From the NCBI RefSeq assembly GCF_900091415.1, contig NZ_FMHU01000002.1, forward strand, positions 3,410,001-3,474,000: a DNA stretch of 64,000 nt, in the 5' to 3' direction. This DNA comes from Micromonospora inyonensis (GTDB lineage Bacteria; Actinomycetota; Actinomycetes; Mycobacteriales; Micromonosporaceae). The position numbers and the translations under genes were made by a program. The notes below the pieces were generated by a model that was not told the origin of the DNA, did not search any database, and worked only from the letters and a program-made list of their open reading frames with translations. Positions 51,097 to 59,913 of the stretch are shown one piece after another. Positions within the stretch are counted from its first letter, which is position 1; each line of letters opens with the position of its first letter.

Positions 51097-52437
51097 TCAC
51101 TCCTCCTCCGGCGCGGACACCGCCGCCGGCCGCAACGCTAGCGCCACCAACGGCACGACCGCGACCGCCGCGAGCAGGGTCAGCACGGGATAGCCGGCCA
51201 CCTGCACGACAAACCCGCTGGCCGCGCCGGCCGCCGCGCCGGCCAGTCCCATGGTCAGGTCGGACAGGCCCTGCACGGTGGGGCGTTCGGCCACCGGCAC
51301 CGACTCCGACAGCAGCGTGGAACCGGCGACCATGGTGGCCGACCAGCCCAGCCCCAGCAGGACCAGCCCGACCGAGAGCGGCACGGTGTCGTGTCCGGCG
51401 GTACCCGCCACCGCGCAGGCGGCCAGGAGCAGTGCGGTGCCGCCGAGGATCACCGGCCGCCGACCGGCCCGGTCGGTGAGCCAACCGACCACCGGAGCGA
51501 GCGCGTACATGCCGGCGATGTGCAGGCTGAGCACGACGCCCACCACGTGCAGCACCTCGGCGTCACCGTGCGACTCGCCGAGATGCACCGGGGTCATCGC
51601 CATCACCCCGACCATGACCAGGTGGCCCATGGCGACCGCGGCGATGCCCAGCCGGGCGGCCGGGCGCTGCCGCACGGTCCGCCAGGCGGACCACATGCCG
51701 GCCGCCCGGGGCCGCGTGCCGGGGAGCGCCAGCCCGGCCCCGTTCCGCCGCCCCGGCCCGTCCGGGTGGTCCCCGTCACCGACCTCCGACGCCGCGATCC
51801 GACGAGCGGTGAGCAGCGGGTCCGGACGCAGCAACGCGAAGATCACCACAGCCGTCACCAGGAAGGCGACGGCGCTGAACGCGAACGGTCCGGCCAGCCG
51901 GGGCAGCCCCCAACCGCTGGTGGTGTCGTCGGCGAGGGAGGCGAAGTTCGGCGCGGCGACCGCGCCGACGGTGGTGGCCCAGACGATCAGGGAGAGCTGC
52001 CGGCCACGCCGGGCCGGTTCGGCCAGGTCGACGGCGGTGTACCGGGCCTGGAGGTTGGCGGCGGTGCCCCCGCCGAAGAGGAGCATGCCGAGGAAGAGCA
52101 GCGGCACCGAGCGGGCGGCCGCGGCGGTCACCACCAGGACGCCGCCGAGCGCGCCGGTCAGGTACGCCAGGACCAGGCCGGGGCGGCGGCCGTACCCGGT
52201 CATGACACGGGTGACCGGGACGGCGAGGAGCGCGCCCCCGACCACGCCGGCACTCTGCGCCAGGCCGGCCACGGCCGCACCGGCGATCCGCTCGGCGAGC
52301 AGCGCGCCGACGGAGATGCCGATGGTGACCCCGACCCCGCCGATGACCTGCGTGGTGAAGAGCAGTCGCAGGGTGCGGCGCTGGATCGGGGCGACGTCCG
52401 GGCGAACGCCGGCCGGGACGGCGAGGTGGGTGGTCAT
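51097..52437 (-). CDS. MFS transporter (probable drug efflux)
   Basis: A 446-residue membrane protein with 12 predicted helices in two halves joined by a charged loop near residues 205-250. The MFS motif between helices 2 and 3 is RVMTGYGRRPGLVLAY, and its second-half echo is GWLTDRAGRRPVILGG. It is close to the major-facilitator efflux proteins; the substrate cannot be assigned. The ATG at 52437 lies 11 bases after a GAGGAG site. DUF3046 follows after 21 bases and may be in the same transcript. Confidence 0.85.
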   Translation of the reverse strand: MTTHLAVPAGVRPDVAPIQRRTLRLLFTTQVIGGVGVTIGISVGALLAERIAGAAVAGLAQSAGVVGGALLAVPVTRVMTGYGRRPGLVLAYLTGALGGVLVVTAAAARSVPLLFLGMLLFGGGTAANLQARYTAVDLAEPARRGRQLSLIVWATTVGAVAAPNFASLADDTTSGWGLPRLAGPFAFSAVAFLVTAVVIFALLRPDPLLTARRIAASEVGDGDHPDGPGRRNGAGLALPGTRPRAAGMWSAWRTVRQRPAARLGIAAVAMGHLVMVGVMAMTPVHLGESHGDAEVLHVVGVVLSLHIAGMYALAPVVGWLTDRAGRRPVILGGTALLLAACAVAGTAGHDTVPLSVGLVLLGLGWSATMVAGSTLLSESVPVAERPTVQGLSDLTMGLAGAAAGAASGFVVQVAGYPVLTLLAAVAVVPLVALALRPAAVSAPEEE

Positions 52438-52522
52438 CTGCGGCTCCTCGGGAGGGGGCGGTCCCATCCTGGCGTACGGGTGGCGCCGCCCGACGGTCGG
52501 TTCCACCCGGCCGGGCGACCCG

Positions 52523-53665
52523 TCACAGGTCGAGGCCCCGACCGATGATCTCCTTCATGATCTCGGTGGTGCCGCCGTAGATGGTCTGCACCCGCCCGTC
52601 CAGCCAGGCCTTCGCCACCGGGTACTCGAGCATGTAGCCGTACCCGCCGTGCAGTTGCAGGCAGCGGTCGGCCACCCGGTTCTGCAACTCGGTCGTCCAC
52701 CACTTGGCCTTGGCCGCGTCGACCACGGTCAGCCGGCCGGCGTTGAACTCGGCGACGCAGTGGTTGACGAAGGTCCGGGCGATGGTGACCTCGGTGTCCA
52801 GTTCGGCGAGGAGGAAGCGGTTGTGCTGGAAGGAGCCGACCGGCCGGCCGAACGCCTCCCGGCCGCGGGCGTAGTCGAGGGTGATCGCGAGCAGCCGTTC
52901 GGCGGCGGCGACCGCGGCGACGGCGATGCCGAGCCGTTCCCGGGGCAGGTTCGCCATCAGGTGGTAGAAGCCGTGGTTCTCGGTGCCGAGCAGGTTCGCC
53001 GCCGGCACCCGGCAGCCGTCGAAGAAGAGTTCGGCGGTGTCGTTGGCCTTCAACCCCACCTTGGCCAGGCGGCGGCCCCGGGTGAAGCCGGGGGTGCCGC
53101 TCTCCACGGCGATGAGGCTGACGCCGTGCGCGCCCTGCCCGGGTGCGGTCTTGGCGACCACGACCACCAGGTCGGCCTGCTCGCCGTTGGTGATGAAGGT
53201 CTTCTGCCCGTCGAGCACCCACCCGTCGCCGTCGCGCACCGCCGTGGTGCGGACGCCGGCCAGGTCGGAGCCGGCACCCGGCTCGCTCATCGCGATCGCG
53301 GTCACCAGGTCGCCGGAGCAGAACCCGGGCAGCCAGCGGCGGCGCTGCTCCTCCGTGGTCAGGTCGGTGAGGTACGGCGCGACGACGTCGTTGTGCAGAC
53401 TGAAGCCGAGACCCGAGCAGCCGGCGGCGACGACCTCCTCGGCGAGCACCGCGTTGAACCGGAAGTCCCGCTGGCCGCCGCCACCGTACGCGGGGTCCAC
53501 GTCGGTGCCGAGCAGGCCGGCGACGCCCGCCTTCCGCCAGACGTCCCGGTCGACGATGCCCTCGGCCTCCCAGCGGTCGTGGTACGGCACCGCCTCCCGG
53601 GCGAGGAACTCCCGGCAGAGGTCCCGGAACTCTTCGTGGACGGGCTCGTAGAGATGCTGCTGCAT
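52523..53665 (-). CDS. Acyl-CoA dehydrogenase
   Basis: A 380-residue FAD flavoprotein introducing a trans-2 double bond into acyl-CoA. Signatures are IAMSEPGAGSDLAGVRTTA (ACAD signature 1), DGQKTFITNGEQADL, and the C-terminal ADRCLQLHGGYGYMLEYPVAKAW followed by IYGGTTEIMKEIIGR. Gly stands where medium-chain enzymes have the catalytic Glu (YEGT), as in long-chain and isovaleryl-type enzymes, which use a Glu in an earlier helix. The ATG at 53665 is clear. The acyl substrate is not defined by context. Confidence 0.92.
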   Translation of the reverse strand: MQQHLYEPVHEEFRDLCREFLAREAVPYHDRWEAEGIVDRDVWRKAGVAGLLGTDVDPAYGGGGQRDFRFNAVLAEEVVAAGCSGLGFSLHNDVVAPYLTDLTTEEQRRRWLPGFCSGDLVTAIAMSEPGAGSDLAGVRTTAVRDGDGWVLDGQKTFITNGEQADLVVVVAKTAPGQGAHGVSLIAVESGTPGFTRGRRLAKVGLKANDTAELFFDGCRVPAANLLGTENHGFYHLMANLPRERLGIAVAAVAAAERLLAITLDYARGREAFGRPVGSFQHNRFLLAELDTEVTIARTFVNHCVAEFNAGRLTVVDAAKAKWWTTELQNRVADRCLQLHGGYGYMLEYPVAKAWLDGRVQTIYGGTTEIMKEIIGRGLDL

Positions 53666-53726
53666 GGCGGTCAGTGTGGCACCGGCCCTCCGCCCTGCCC
53701 AGGGTCGGCGCTCCACCGGTGGCGCG

Positions 53727-54431
53727 TCAGCCGGCGAGGGCCCGGGCGGCGATGGTGAGGTCGGCGACCAGTCCCTGGTAGGCGATGTCCTGGTTGTCGG
53801 CGCGCAGCACGGCGGACGGATGGATGGTGGCGAGGAGCCGGGCCGGTGGCGCGTCGGCGACCCCGCCGGCGGAGTCGACCGGCACCCGGGTGAAGTCCTC
53901 GGGGTGCTCGGCCGAGGCTGGCCAGGGCAACAGTTCACCGCGTTGGCGGGTGACCCGGAACGCCGGTCCGAGCAGTGCCTTGGCGGCGGTGGCGCCGAGC
54001 ACCACCACGATCTCCGGGCGGAGACGGGCGAACTCGGCGACCAGCCAGGGACGGCAGGCGGTGATGTGCACCCGGTCGGGCGTCTGGTGGATGCGTCGCC
54101 TGCCGCGCAGTTCGAACCGGAAGTGCTTGACCGCGTTGGTGAGGTAGAGACCGGTGGGGTCGAGGCCGGCGTCGTCGACCGCGCGGCGGAGCAGCCGCCC
54201 GGCCGGCCCGACGAACGGGAGGCCCTTCTGGTCCTCCAGGTCGCCGGGCTGCTCGCCGACGAGGACCACACGGGCGTCCGCACCGCCCCGGCCGAAGACG
54301 GTCTGCGAGGCGTCCCGGTACAGCTCACAGCCCTGGCAGGAGGTCGCGGCGGCCCGCAGCTCGTCGATCGTGTCGGCGCGGGGTGGAATGAACCGCTGCG
54401 CGCCCGGGGCGGTCTCGGTCTGCTCGGACAT
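53727..54431 (-). CDS. udgX: UdgX-type uracil-DNA glycosylase
   Basis: A 234-residue family-4-like uracil-DNA glycosylase. The N-terminal cluster-type motif is CQGCELYRDASQTVFG, motif A is LVGEQPGDLEDQKGLPFVGPAG, and the C-terminal HPS motif is LLATIHPSAVLR. The diagnostic R-loop reads RRRIHQTPDRVH, equivalent to the KRRIHQ of UdgX, whose His forms a covalent bond with the abasic site. Four iron-sulfur Cys candidates include those in CQGC and ITACRPWL. The start is ATG 54431; the frame extends upstream to 54464. Confidence 0.9.
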   Translation of the reverse strand: MSEQTETAPGAQRFIPPRADTIDELRAAATSCQGCELYRDASQTVFGRGGADARVVLVGEQPGDLEDQKGLPFVGPAGRLLRRAVDDAGLDPTGLYLTNAVKHFRFELRGRRRIHQTPDRVHITACRPWLVAEFARLRPEIVVVLGATAAKALLGPAFRVTRQRGELLPWPASAEHPEDFTRVPVDSAGGVADAPPARLLATIHPSAVLRADNQDIAYQGLVADLTIAARALAG

Positions 54432-54535
54432 GGCGACTGTTGTACCCGGACGCGCCCCGGTCACGCGGCGATCCCTGGTCGCCCCGGCGCGTCGCGACGA
54501 TCCGCGCAGCCCGCGACCCGGGGGCCGGTCACCGG

Positions 54536-55876
54536 TCAGGCGGTGAAGCCGGCCGGCCGGGCCGGTCGGAGCGCGCGGGCGACCGCGTCGGCCAGTGCCG
54601 GGATCTCCGCGTCGTCGAGCGGGCTGACGGTCAGCCGGACCGCCGGGGGCGCACCGATCCGGAACAGCCCGCCGGGGGCGACCGCCCAGCCGGCGTCCCG
54701 CAGTGCGGTCACCGCGCTGGTCTCGTCGGGCACCGGAAGCCAGACGTTGATGCCGCTGCGGCCGTGGGCGGTGAGGCCGTGCCCGGCGAGGGCGGCGACC
54801 AGGGCGGCACGCCGCCGCTGGTAGCTCTCCTCCGCCCGGACGATCAACTCGCTGGCCGCCGGGTCGGCCCAGAGGGCGAGCACCAGACGTTGCAGCAGGG
54901 TGGAGACCCAGCCGGGACCGACGCTCATCCGGCCCGCCACCCGGGCCACGGTCGTCTCGTCGCCGGCGAGCAGGGCGAGTCGGAGATCCGGGCCGTACGG
55001 CTTGCTCACCGAGCGGACGAAGGCCCAGGACGGGGTCACCCCGGCCAGCGTGTGCAGCGGCAGCCGGGCCAGCTCGGCGGCGTGGTCGTCCTCGACGAGC
55101 AGCACGTCGGGACGGCCGGCGAGCAGCGTGCGCAACGCCGCGGCCCGGTCGGCGGAGACGGCGGCCCCGGTCGGGTTCTGCGCCCGGCTCGTGACGATCA
55201 GGGCCCGCGCCCCGAGGGCCAGCGCGTCCCGGACCCCGGCCTCGGTCGGGCCGTCGTCGTCGACCGGCACGGCGACCGGCCGCAGACCCAGCGCGGCGAC
55301 CAGGTCGAGCAGGTTGGCCCAGCCCGGATCCTCCACCGCCACCGGGTCACCGGGGCGAAGGTGGGCGGCGAGCAGGCGTTCGATGCCGTCGAGGGCCCCG
55401 CCGGTGACGGTGAGCCCGTCGACCGGGACCCCGTCGGCGGTGAGCCGGGCGCGCGCGGCCTCGGCCAGCTCGGGCAGGACGCCGGCCGTGGCGTAGCCGG
55501 CCGGTGGGCCGCTCCGGTCGGCCAGTCGGGCCAGGTGCGGACCGAGCGGGGGCAGCAGCCGGAGGTCGGGCTGACCCCGGGAGAGGTCACGGACCCCGGG
55601 GCCCGGCGTCGGGTACCGGGCGGCGCCCCGGGTGGCGACCGGAGGTCGGGGACGAACCCGGGTGCCGTGCCGGCCGGCGGTCGCCACCAGGCCGCGTTGC
55701 CGCAGCTCCTGGTAGGCCCGGGCGACGGTGGCCGGGCTGACCGCGAGGGTGGCGGCCAGGGCGCGGACCGGGGGCAGGGGGCTGTCGGGAGGAAGCGCCC
55801 CGGTACGGACGCCCGACTCGACACTGGCCGAGATATCGGCCGCCGTACCGCCGGTGATCTGATAACGTACTGCCAC
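54536..55876 (-). CDS. MocR-type regulator (GntR helix-turn-helix plus PLP aminotransferase fold)
   Basis: A 446-residue fusion. Residues about 5-75 form a GntR winged helix (PPVRALAATLAVSPATVARAYQEL). About 95-440 are a fold-type I aminotransferase domain with DPGWANLLDLVAALGL, RAQNPTGAAVS, and VRSVSKPYGPDLRLALLAG, where SKPYGPDLR contains the PLP-binding Lys. MocR proteins sense PLP or an amine and regulate the neighbouring gene. Here the divergent gene is a PNPOx-like fusion, fitting vitamin-B6 or amine-linked control. Only 38 bases separate the two starts. Confidence 0.9.
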   Translation of the reverse strand: MAVRYQITGGTAADISASVESGVRTGALPPDSPLPPVRALAATLAVSPATVARAYQELRQRGLVATAGRHGTRVRPRPPVATRGAARYPTPGPGVRDLSRGQPDLRLLPPLGPHLARLADRSGPPAGYATAGVLPELAEAARARLTADGVPVDGLTVTGGALDGIERLLAAHLRPGDPVAVEDPGWANLLDLVAALGLRPVAVPVDDDGPTEAGVRDALALGARALIVTSRAQNPTGAAVSADRAAALRTLLAGRPDVLLVEDDHAAELARLPLHTLAGVTPSWAFVRSVSKPYGPDLRLALLAGDETTVARVAGRMSVGPGWVSTLLQRLVLALWADPAASELIVRAEESYQRRRAALVAALAGHGLTAHGRSGINVWLPVPDETSAVTALRDAGWAVAPGGLFRIGAPPAVRLTVSPLDDAEIPALADAVARALRPARPAGFTA

Positions 55877-55914
55877 AGTTCGAAGATTGTACTAGCACGA
55901 AGGCGGGATGTCAC

Positions 55915-57162
55915 ATGTACACACCGACCGCCCGGACCACCCCCCACCGCTCGCGGGAACGGATGAGCTACGACCGGGCCGCCGCCCACGCCGTGCTCGA
56001 CGAGGCGTACCACTGCATGCTCGGCTTCACCGTCGACGGCGAACCGCGCCTGCTGCCCACTCTCCACGTCCGCATGGGCGACACCCTCTACCTGCACGGC
56101 TCCACCGGAAGCCGGCCCCTGCTGGCCGCCCGGGGCCGCCCGGACGGGCTGCCGGTCTGCGTCGGGGTCACCCTGCTCGACGGCCTGGTCTACGCCCGCT
56201 CCCACTTCCACCACAGCGCCAACTACCGCTCGGTGGTCGCGCACGGCGTCGCGCGTCTGGTCACCGACGCCGGGGAGAGGTCCGCGGTGCTGACCGCGCT
56301 GGTGGAGAAGGTCGGCACCGGCCGTAGCGCGGAGAGCCGCCCACCGAGCCGGCGGGAACTGGCCGAGACGGCCGTCCTGGCGCTGCCCCTGCGTGAGGTG
56401 TCGGTCCGGGCCCGCACCGGCGGGGTCCGCGACGATCCGGCCGACCTGGCCCTGCCGTACTGGGCCGGGGTGGTGCCGTTGCGGTTGACCCCGGCGCTGC
56501 CCGAGCCGGATGCCGGGGTCACCGCGCCGGTCCCGGCGTGCCTGCGCCCGGCCCGCCCACCGTGGTACGAACCGGCACCGATGCGCGGCGCACACGTGAC
56601 GCTGGAGCCACTCGACCTGACCCACGCCGACGAGCTCTTCGACGCCACCGCCAACCCGGAGGTCTGGCGGCACCTGCCCAGCCCCCGGCCCACGGACGCC
56701 GCCGGTGTCCGCGAGCTGGTCGCCGACGCGCTCTCGGCCCACCACCGGGGCGAGCGGGTGCCCTGGGTGCAGCGCTGCGCGGTGACCGGGGCGGTGGTCG
56801 GCACCACCTCGTACTACGAGATCGACCCCGGCCGGGGGTCGGTGGCGATCGGCTACACCTTCCTCGGTCGGCCGTGGTGGCGCACCGCGGTCAACACCGA
56901 GGCGAAGCTGCTCCTGCTCGGCCGGGCGTTCGACGAGCTGGGAGCGCGCCGGGTGGTGTGGCACACCGACGTCCGCAACGAGCGTTCCCAGCGGGCCGTG
57001 GAGCGGCTCGGCGCGACCCGGGAGGGGGTACTCCGGATGGACCGGCGACGCGCCGACGGCTCCTGGCGGGACACCGTCCAGTATTCGATGATCGTCGACG
57101 AGTGGCCGGAAGCACAGCGCCGGCTGCGGGAAAAGCTTCGCGCGGGGACCACGACGGCGTGA
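55915..57162 (+). CDS. PNPOx-like flavin-fold protein fused to a GNAT acetyltransferase
   Basis: A 415-residue two-domain protein. Residues about 15-215 have the pyridoxamine-phosphate-oxidase-like split barrel (AYHCMLGFTVDGEPRLLPTLHVRMGDTLYLHGSTGSR), as in heme- or F420/flavin-binding small oxidoreductases. About 222-405 are a GNAT domain of the RimJ type (HVTLEPLDLTHADELFDA, VGTTSYYEIDP, HTDVRNERSQRAVERLGA). Physical fusion suggests linked chemistry on one substrate, which is unknown. It is divergent from the MocR regulator. Its stop overlaps the leuE start by one base, so both are cotranslated. Confidence 0.85.
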   Translation: MYTPTARTTPHRSRERMSYDRAAAHAVLDEAYHCMLGFTVDGEPRLLPTLHVRMGDTLYLHGSTGSRPLLAARGRPDGLPVCVGVTLLDGLVYARSHFHHSANYRSVVAHGVARLVTDAGERSAVLTALVEKVGTGRSAESRPPSRRELAETAVLALPLREVSVRARTGGVRDDPADLALPYWAGVVPLRLTPALPEPDAGVTAPVPACLRPARPPWYEPAPMRGAHVTLEPLDLTHADELFDATANPEVWRHLPSPRPTDAAGVRELVADALSAHHRGERVPWVQRCAVTGAVVGTTSYYEIDPGRGSVAIGYTFLGRPWWRTAVNTEAKLLLLGRAFDELGARRVVWHTDVRNERSQRAVERLGATREGVLRMDRRRADGSWRDTVQYSMIVDEWPEAQRRLREKLRAGTTTA

Positions 57163-57833
57163 TGATGACCGGCGTGCTGGGCATCACCGACTTCTGGACG
57201 TTCGTGCTGGGTACCGTGGCGATCGTTCTGCTGCCCGGGCCCAACTCGCTCTTCGTGCTCTCGGCCGCGGCCCGACAGGGGGTGGGCGCCGGCTACCGGG
57301 CCGCCGCCGGGGTGTTCGTGGGCGACGCCGTGCTGATGGTCCTCTCCGCGGCCGGGGTGGCCTCGCTGCTCACCGCGTACCCACCGCTCTTCCTCGTGAT
57401 CAAGTACGCCGGTGCGGCGTACCTCGGCTACGTGGGACTGAGCATGCTGCGCGGTGCCCGGCGACGCTGGCGCACCCGGCACGACCCGACCGCGCCTCGC
57501 CTGGTGGAGGCCCCGGAGCCGGCGGCGATCCGGGCACCGTTCCGGCGCGCCCTGGTGGTGAGCCTGGTCAACCCGAAGGCGATCCTCTTCTTCGTCTCGT
57601 TCTTCATCCAGTTCGTCGACCCGACCTATGCCTGGCCGGCGCTCTCCTTCCTCGCGCTCGGTCTGGTCGTCCAGGTGACCAGCGTGTTGTACCTGACCGC
57701 GCTGATCTTCGCCGGCACCTACCTGGCCAGCCAGTTCCGGGCCCGCCGCCGGCTCGCCGCCACCGCCACCACCGGGGTCGCGGCGCTCTTTCTGGGCTTC
57801 AGCGTCAAGCTCGCCACCGCCACCGCCGGCTGA
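57162..57833 (+). CDS. leuE: LysE/LeuE family amino-acid exporter
   Basis: A 223-residue membrane protein with six predicted helices. The LysE-family opening is LGTVAIVLLPGPNSLFVLSAAARQGVGAGYRAAAGVFVGD, and SLVNPKAILFFVSFFIQF is the second-half signature. The wording is closest to LeuE, exporter of leucine and related residues. The loop about 95-125 is long and charged. ATG 57162 overlaps the preceding stop (TGATG); ATG 57165 is equally possible. Confidence 0.88.
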   Translation: MMTGVLGITDFWTFVLGTVAIVLLPGPNSLFVLSAAARQGVGAGYRAAAGVFVGDAVLMVLSAAGVASLLTAYPPLFLVIKYAGAAYLGYVGLSMLRGARRRWRTRHDPTAPRLVEAPEPAAIRAPFRRALVVSLVNPKAILFFVSFFIQFVDPTYAWPALSFLALGLVVQVTSVLYLTALIFAGTYLASQFRARRRLAATATTGVAALFLGFSVKLATATAG

Positions 57834-57917
57834 GGTCGGGCGCCGCCACCGCCGGCCGATGTCAGGGGTTCGGTCACCGCCGCGTGAGGCGCGGCTGCCG
57901 GCACCGCCGACCGGAGG

Positions 57918-58841
57918 TCAGGTGCCGTCGCCGGACCCACCGCCGATGCCGGCACCACCGGCGGTGCCGCCCAGCCCCTCCCCCGGGGCCACCGGGCGGT
58001 CGGGCGGACGACTGACGTGGGCCGACCCGGTGATCTGGGCCGACCAGTCGGCGTGCGCCGCCGCCTCGGCGTGCCGGTTGATCGCCGCGCGCAGCCAACC
58101 GTCCACCAGGCTGACCCAGTCCCGCTGGCTGGAGTCGACGTGCCACACCTTGAACCGGCTGATGCTCTGGTGGGTCACGCCGGCCAGGGAAAGCCGGCGG
58201 TCCATCCAGAAGATCACCTCGAGGGCCGCCGGATCCGCCACGAAGATCAGCTCCAACTCGGTGACCGGACCGGCGTAGAGCGGCCCCACCCAATAGTTGA
58301 TCCGCTGGTGGACGGGAAGGGTCTGGGCCACCCCGGGCAGCCGGCCGGCCTGGAGCCCGGCCTGGCGCAGGGTGAAGCCGAGGGTGTCCAGGGCGGCCAG
58401 CACGTGTTGCTGGGCGGGAAGGGGATGGACGAAGACCGGCACCATCGCGCCCTGGTCCAGCAGTCCGTCCAGCGCCACCTCGGTGCGCAGTCCCGTCCGG
58501 AGGCTGAGCAGCGGCACCCCACCGAAGATGGTCACCGGTGTCTCCCAGGGCAGCGGCAGCGCGAAGGCCACCGACCGTCGCCGCCCGGCCGGCACGACGA
58601 ACCCGCCGGCCACCGCCGCCTGGTGGAACTGCACCAGGCGGCGGGGCTGGTCCGGGTCCTCCGGCTCGGCCGTGCCGATCAGTCCCAGCCGGATGTGCCC
58701 GACCGGCACGTCGGTCGAGCCGGCGGTGAGCGTCACCCGCCCCGGCAGACGCAGGCCGGGGCGGGTGCTCGGGTTGGTCACGCAGGTGTGCACGGTCAGT
58801 CCGGTCGCGCCGGACCCCGGTGACACCCCCGTGAACCGCAC
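57918..58841 (-). CDS. Second Spo0M-family arrestin-like protein
   Basis: A 307-residue protein with the Spo0M layout but little identity to the one at 10472: VNPSTRPG-like first strands, FALPLPWETPVTIFGG, VHPLPAQQHVLAALDTLGF, RINYWVGPLYAGPVTELELIFVADP. The last 35 residues are a Gly/Pro tail. The GTG at 58841 lies seven bases after the stop of the CNNM gene, so it is the third gene of that operon and probably works at the membrane with it. Function is otherwise unknown. Confidence 0.75.
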   Translation of the reverse strand: MRFTGVSPGSGATGLTVHTCVTNPSTRPGLRLPGRVTLTAGSTDVPVGHIRLGLIGTAEPEDPDQPRRLVQFHQAAVAGGFVVPAGRRRSVAFALPLPWETPVTIFGGVPLLSLRTGLRTEVALDGLLDQGAMVPVFVHPLPAQQHVLAALDTLGFTLRQAGLQAGRLPGVAQTLPVHQRINYWVGPLYAGPVTELELIFVADPAALEVIFWMDRRLSLAGVTHQSISRFKVWHVDSSQRDWVSLVDGWLRAAINRHAEAAAHADWSAQITGSAHVSRPPDRPVAPGEGLGGTAGGAGIGGGSGDGT

Positions 58842-58848
58842 CGTGGCC

Positions 58849-59913
58849 CTACCGCATCCGCCGCCCGCGGGGCACCGGGTCGGTCTCGTCGTCGAACTCG
58901 CCGATGACCTCCTCCAGGAGGTCCTCCAGCGCCACGAACCCGATCGGGCGGGTCGGGCCGCCACCGTTGCGCACCAGCGCGAGCTGCGCCTGCACCCCCC
59001 GCATCGCGGCCACCGCCTCGGTGACCGAGGCCGTGGCGGGCAGGGTGAACGCGTCGGTCATCAGCTCGCCGGCGGTCGCCGACCGGCCGGTCGTGGTGAC
59101 CCGGACGGCCTCCCGGACGTGCACCAGGCCCACCACGTCGCCGGCCGGATCGACCACTGCCAGGCGGGACCGGCCGCTGTCCCGGGAGACCTCCTCGACC
59201 CGCTCGGCGGGGTCGTCCCGGCGCACCGTCACGATCTGCCCGAACGGCTCCATCACGTCGGCCACCTTGGTGCCCTGCAACTCCAGCATGCTGGTGAGCA
59301 TCTGGTGCTGCTCGGCACCGAGCAGCCCGTGCTCACGGGACTGCTCCAGCAGCATCCGCAGTTCCTCCGGGCCGTGTACCTGGGCGAGCTGGTCCTGCGG
59401 GTTGACCCGGACCAGGCGCAGCATCGCGTTGGCCAGCGCGTTGAGCAGGGACAGCACCGGCCGGGCCACCCGGGCGAAGGCCCGGAAGGGCAGTGCCAGC
59501 AACTGCGCCGAGCGCTCCGCGTCGGTGATCGCCCACGACTTCGGGGCCATCTCGCCGACCACCAGGTGCAGGAAGGTGACCAGGCTCAGCGCGAAGACCA
59601 GCGCGACGACGTGGCTGGCCGCCGTGGGCAGGCCGACCGCGTGCAGCACCGGGCTGAGCAGGTGCTCGATCGCCGGCTCGGCGAGCGCGCCGAGTCCCAG
59701 CGTGCAGAGGGTGATGCCGAGCTGCGCGCCGGCGAGCATCAGGGACAGCTCGCGGACGCCGTCGAGCGCCGCGCGGGCCGCCCGGCCACCGCCGGTCGCC
59801 GCGTGTTCCAGCCGGTACCGCTTGCTCGCCACCAGGGCGAACTCGGCGGCCACGAAAAAGGCGTTCAGCGCCAGCAGCACGACCGAGATGATCAGCGCGA
59901 GTCCGGTGCTCAT
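58849..59913 (-). CDS. CNNM/CorC-type (hemolysin-like) membrane protein
   Basis: A 354-residue protein. A CNNM/DUF21 transmembrane domain (ALIISVVLLALNAFFVAAEFALVASKRYR, AGAQLGITLCTLGLGALAEP, FLHLVVGEMAPKSWAI) covers about 1-190, followed by a CBS pair with VADVMEPFGQIVTV and GFVALEDLLEEVIGEFDDE. The family is linked to magnesium and divalent-cation efflux or homeostasis. Compared with its neighbour it lacks the C-terminal CorC/HlyC transporter-associated domain. Its ATG overlaps the upstream stop by four bases. Confidence 0.88.
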   Translation of the reverse strand: MSTGLALIISVVLLALNAFFVAAEFALVASKRYRLEHAATGGGRAARAALDGVRELSLMLAGAQLGITLCTLGLGALAEPAIEHLLSPVLHAVGLPTAASHVVALVFALSLVTFLHLVVGEMAPKSWAITDAERSAQLLALPFRAFARVARPVLSLLNALANAMLRLVRVNPQDQLAQVHGPEELRMLLEQSREHGLLGAEQHQMLTSMLELQGTKVADVMEPFGQIVTVRRDDPAERVEEVSRDSGRSRLAVVDPAGDVVGLVHVREAVRVTTTGRSATAGELMTDAFTLPATASVTEAVAAMRGVQAQLALVRNGGGPTRPIGFVALEDLLEEVIGEFDDETDPVPRGRRMR

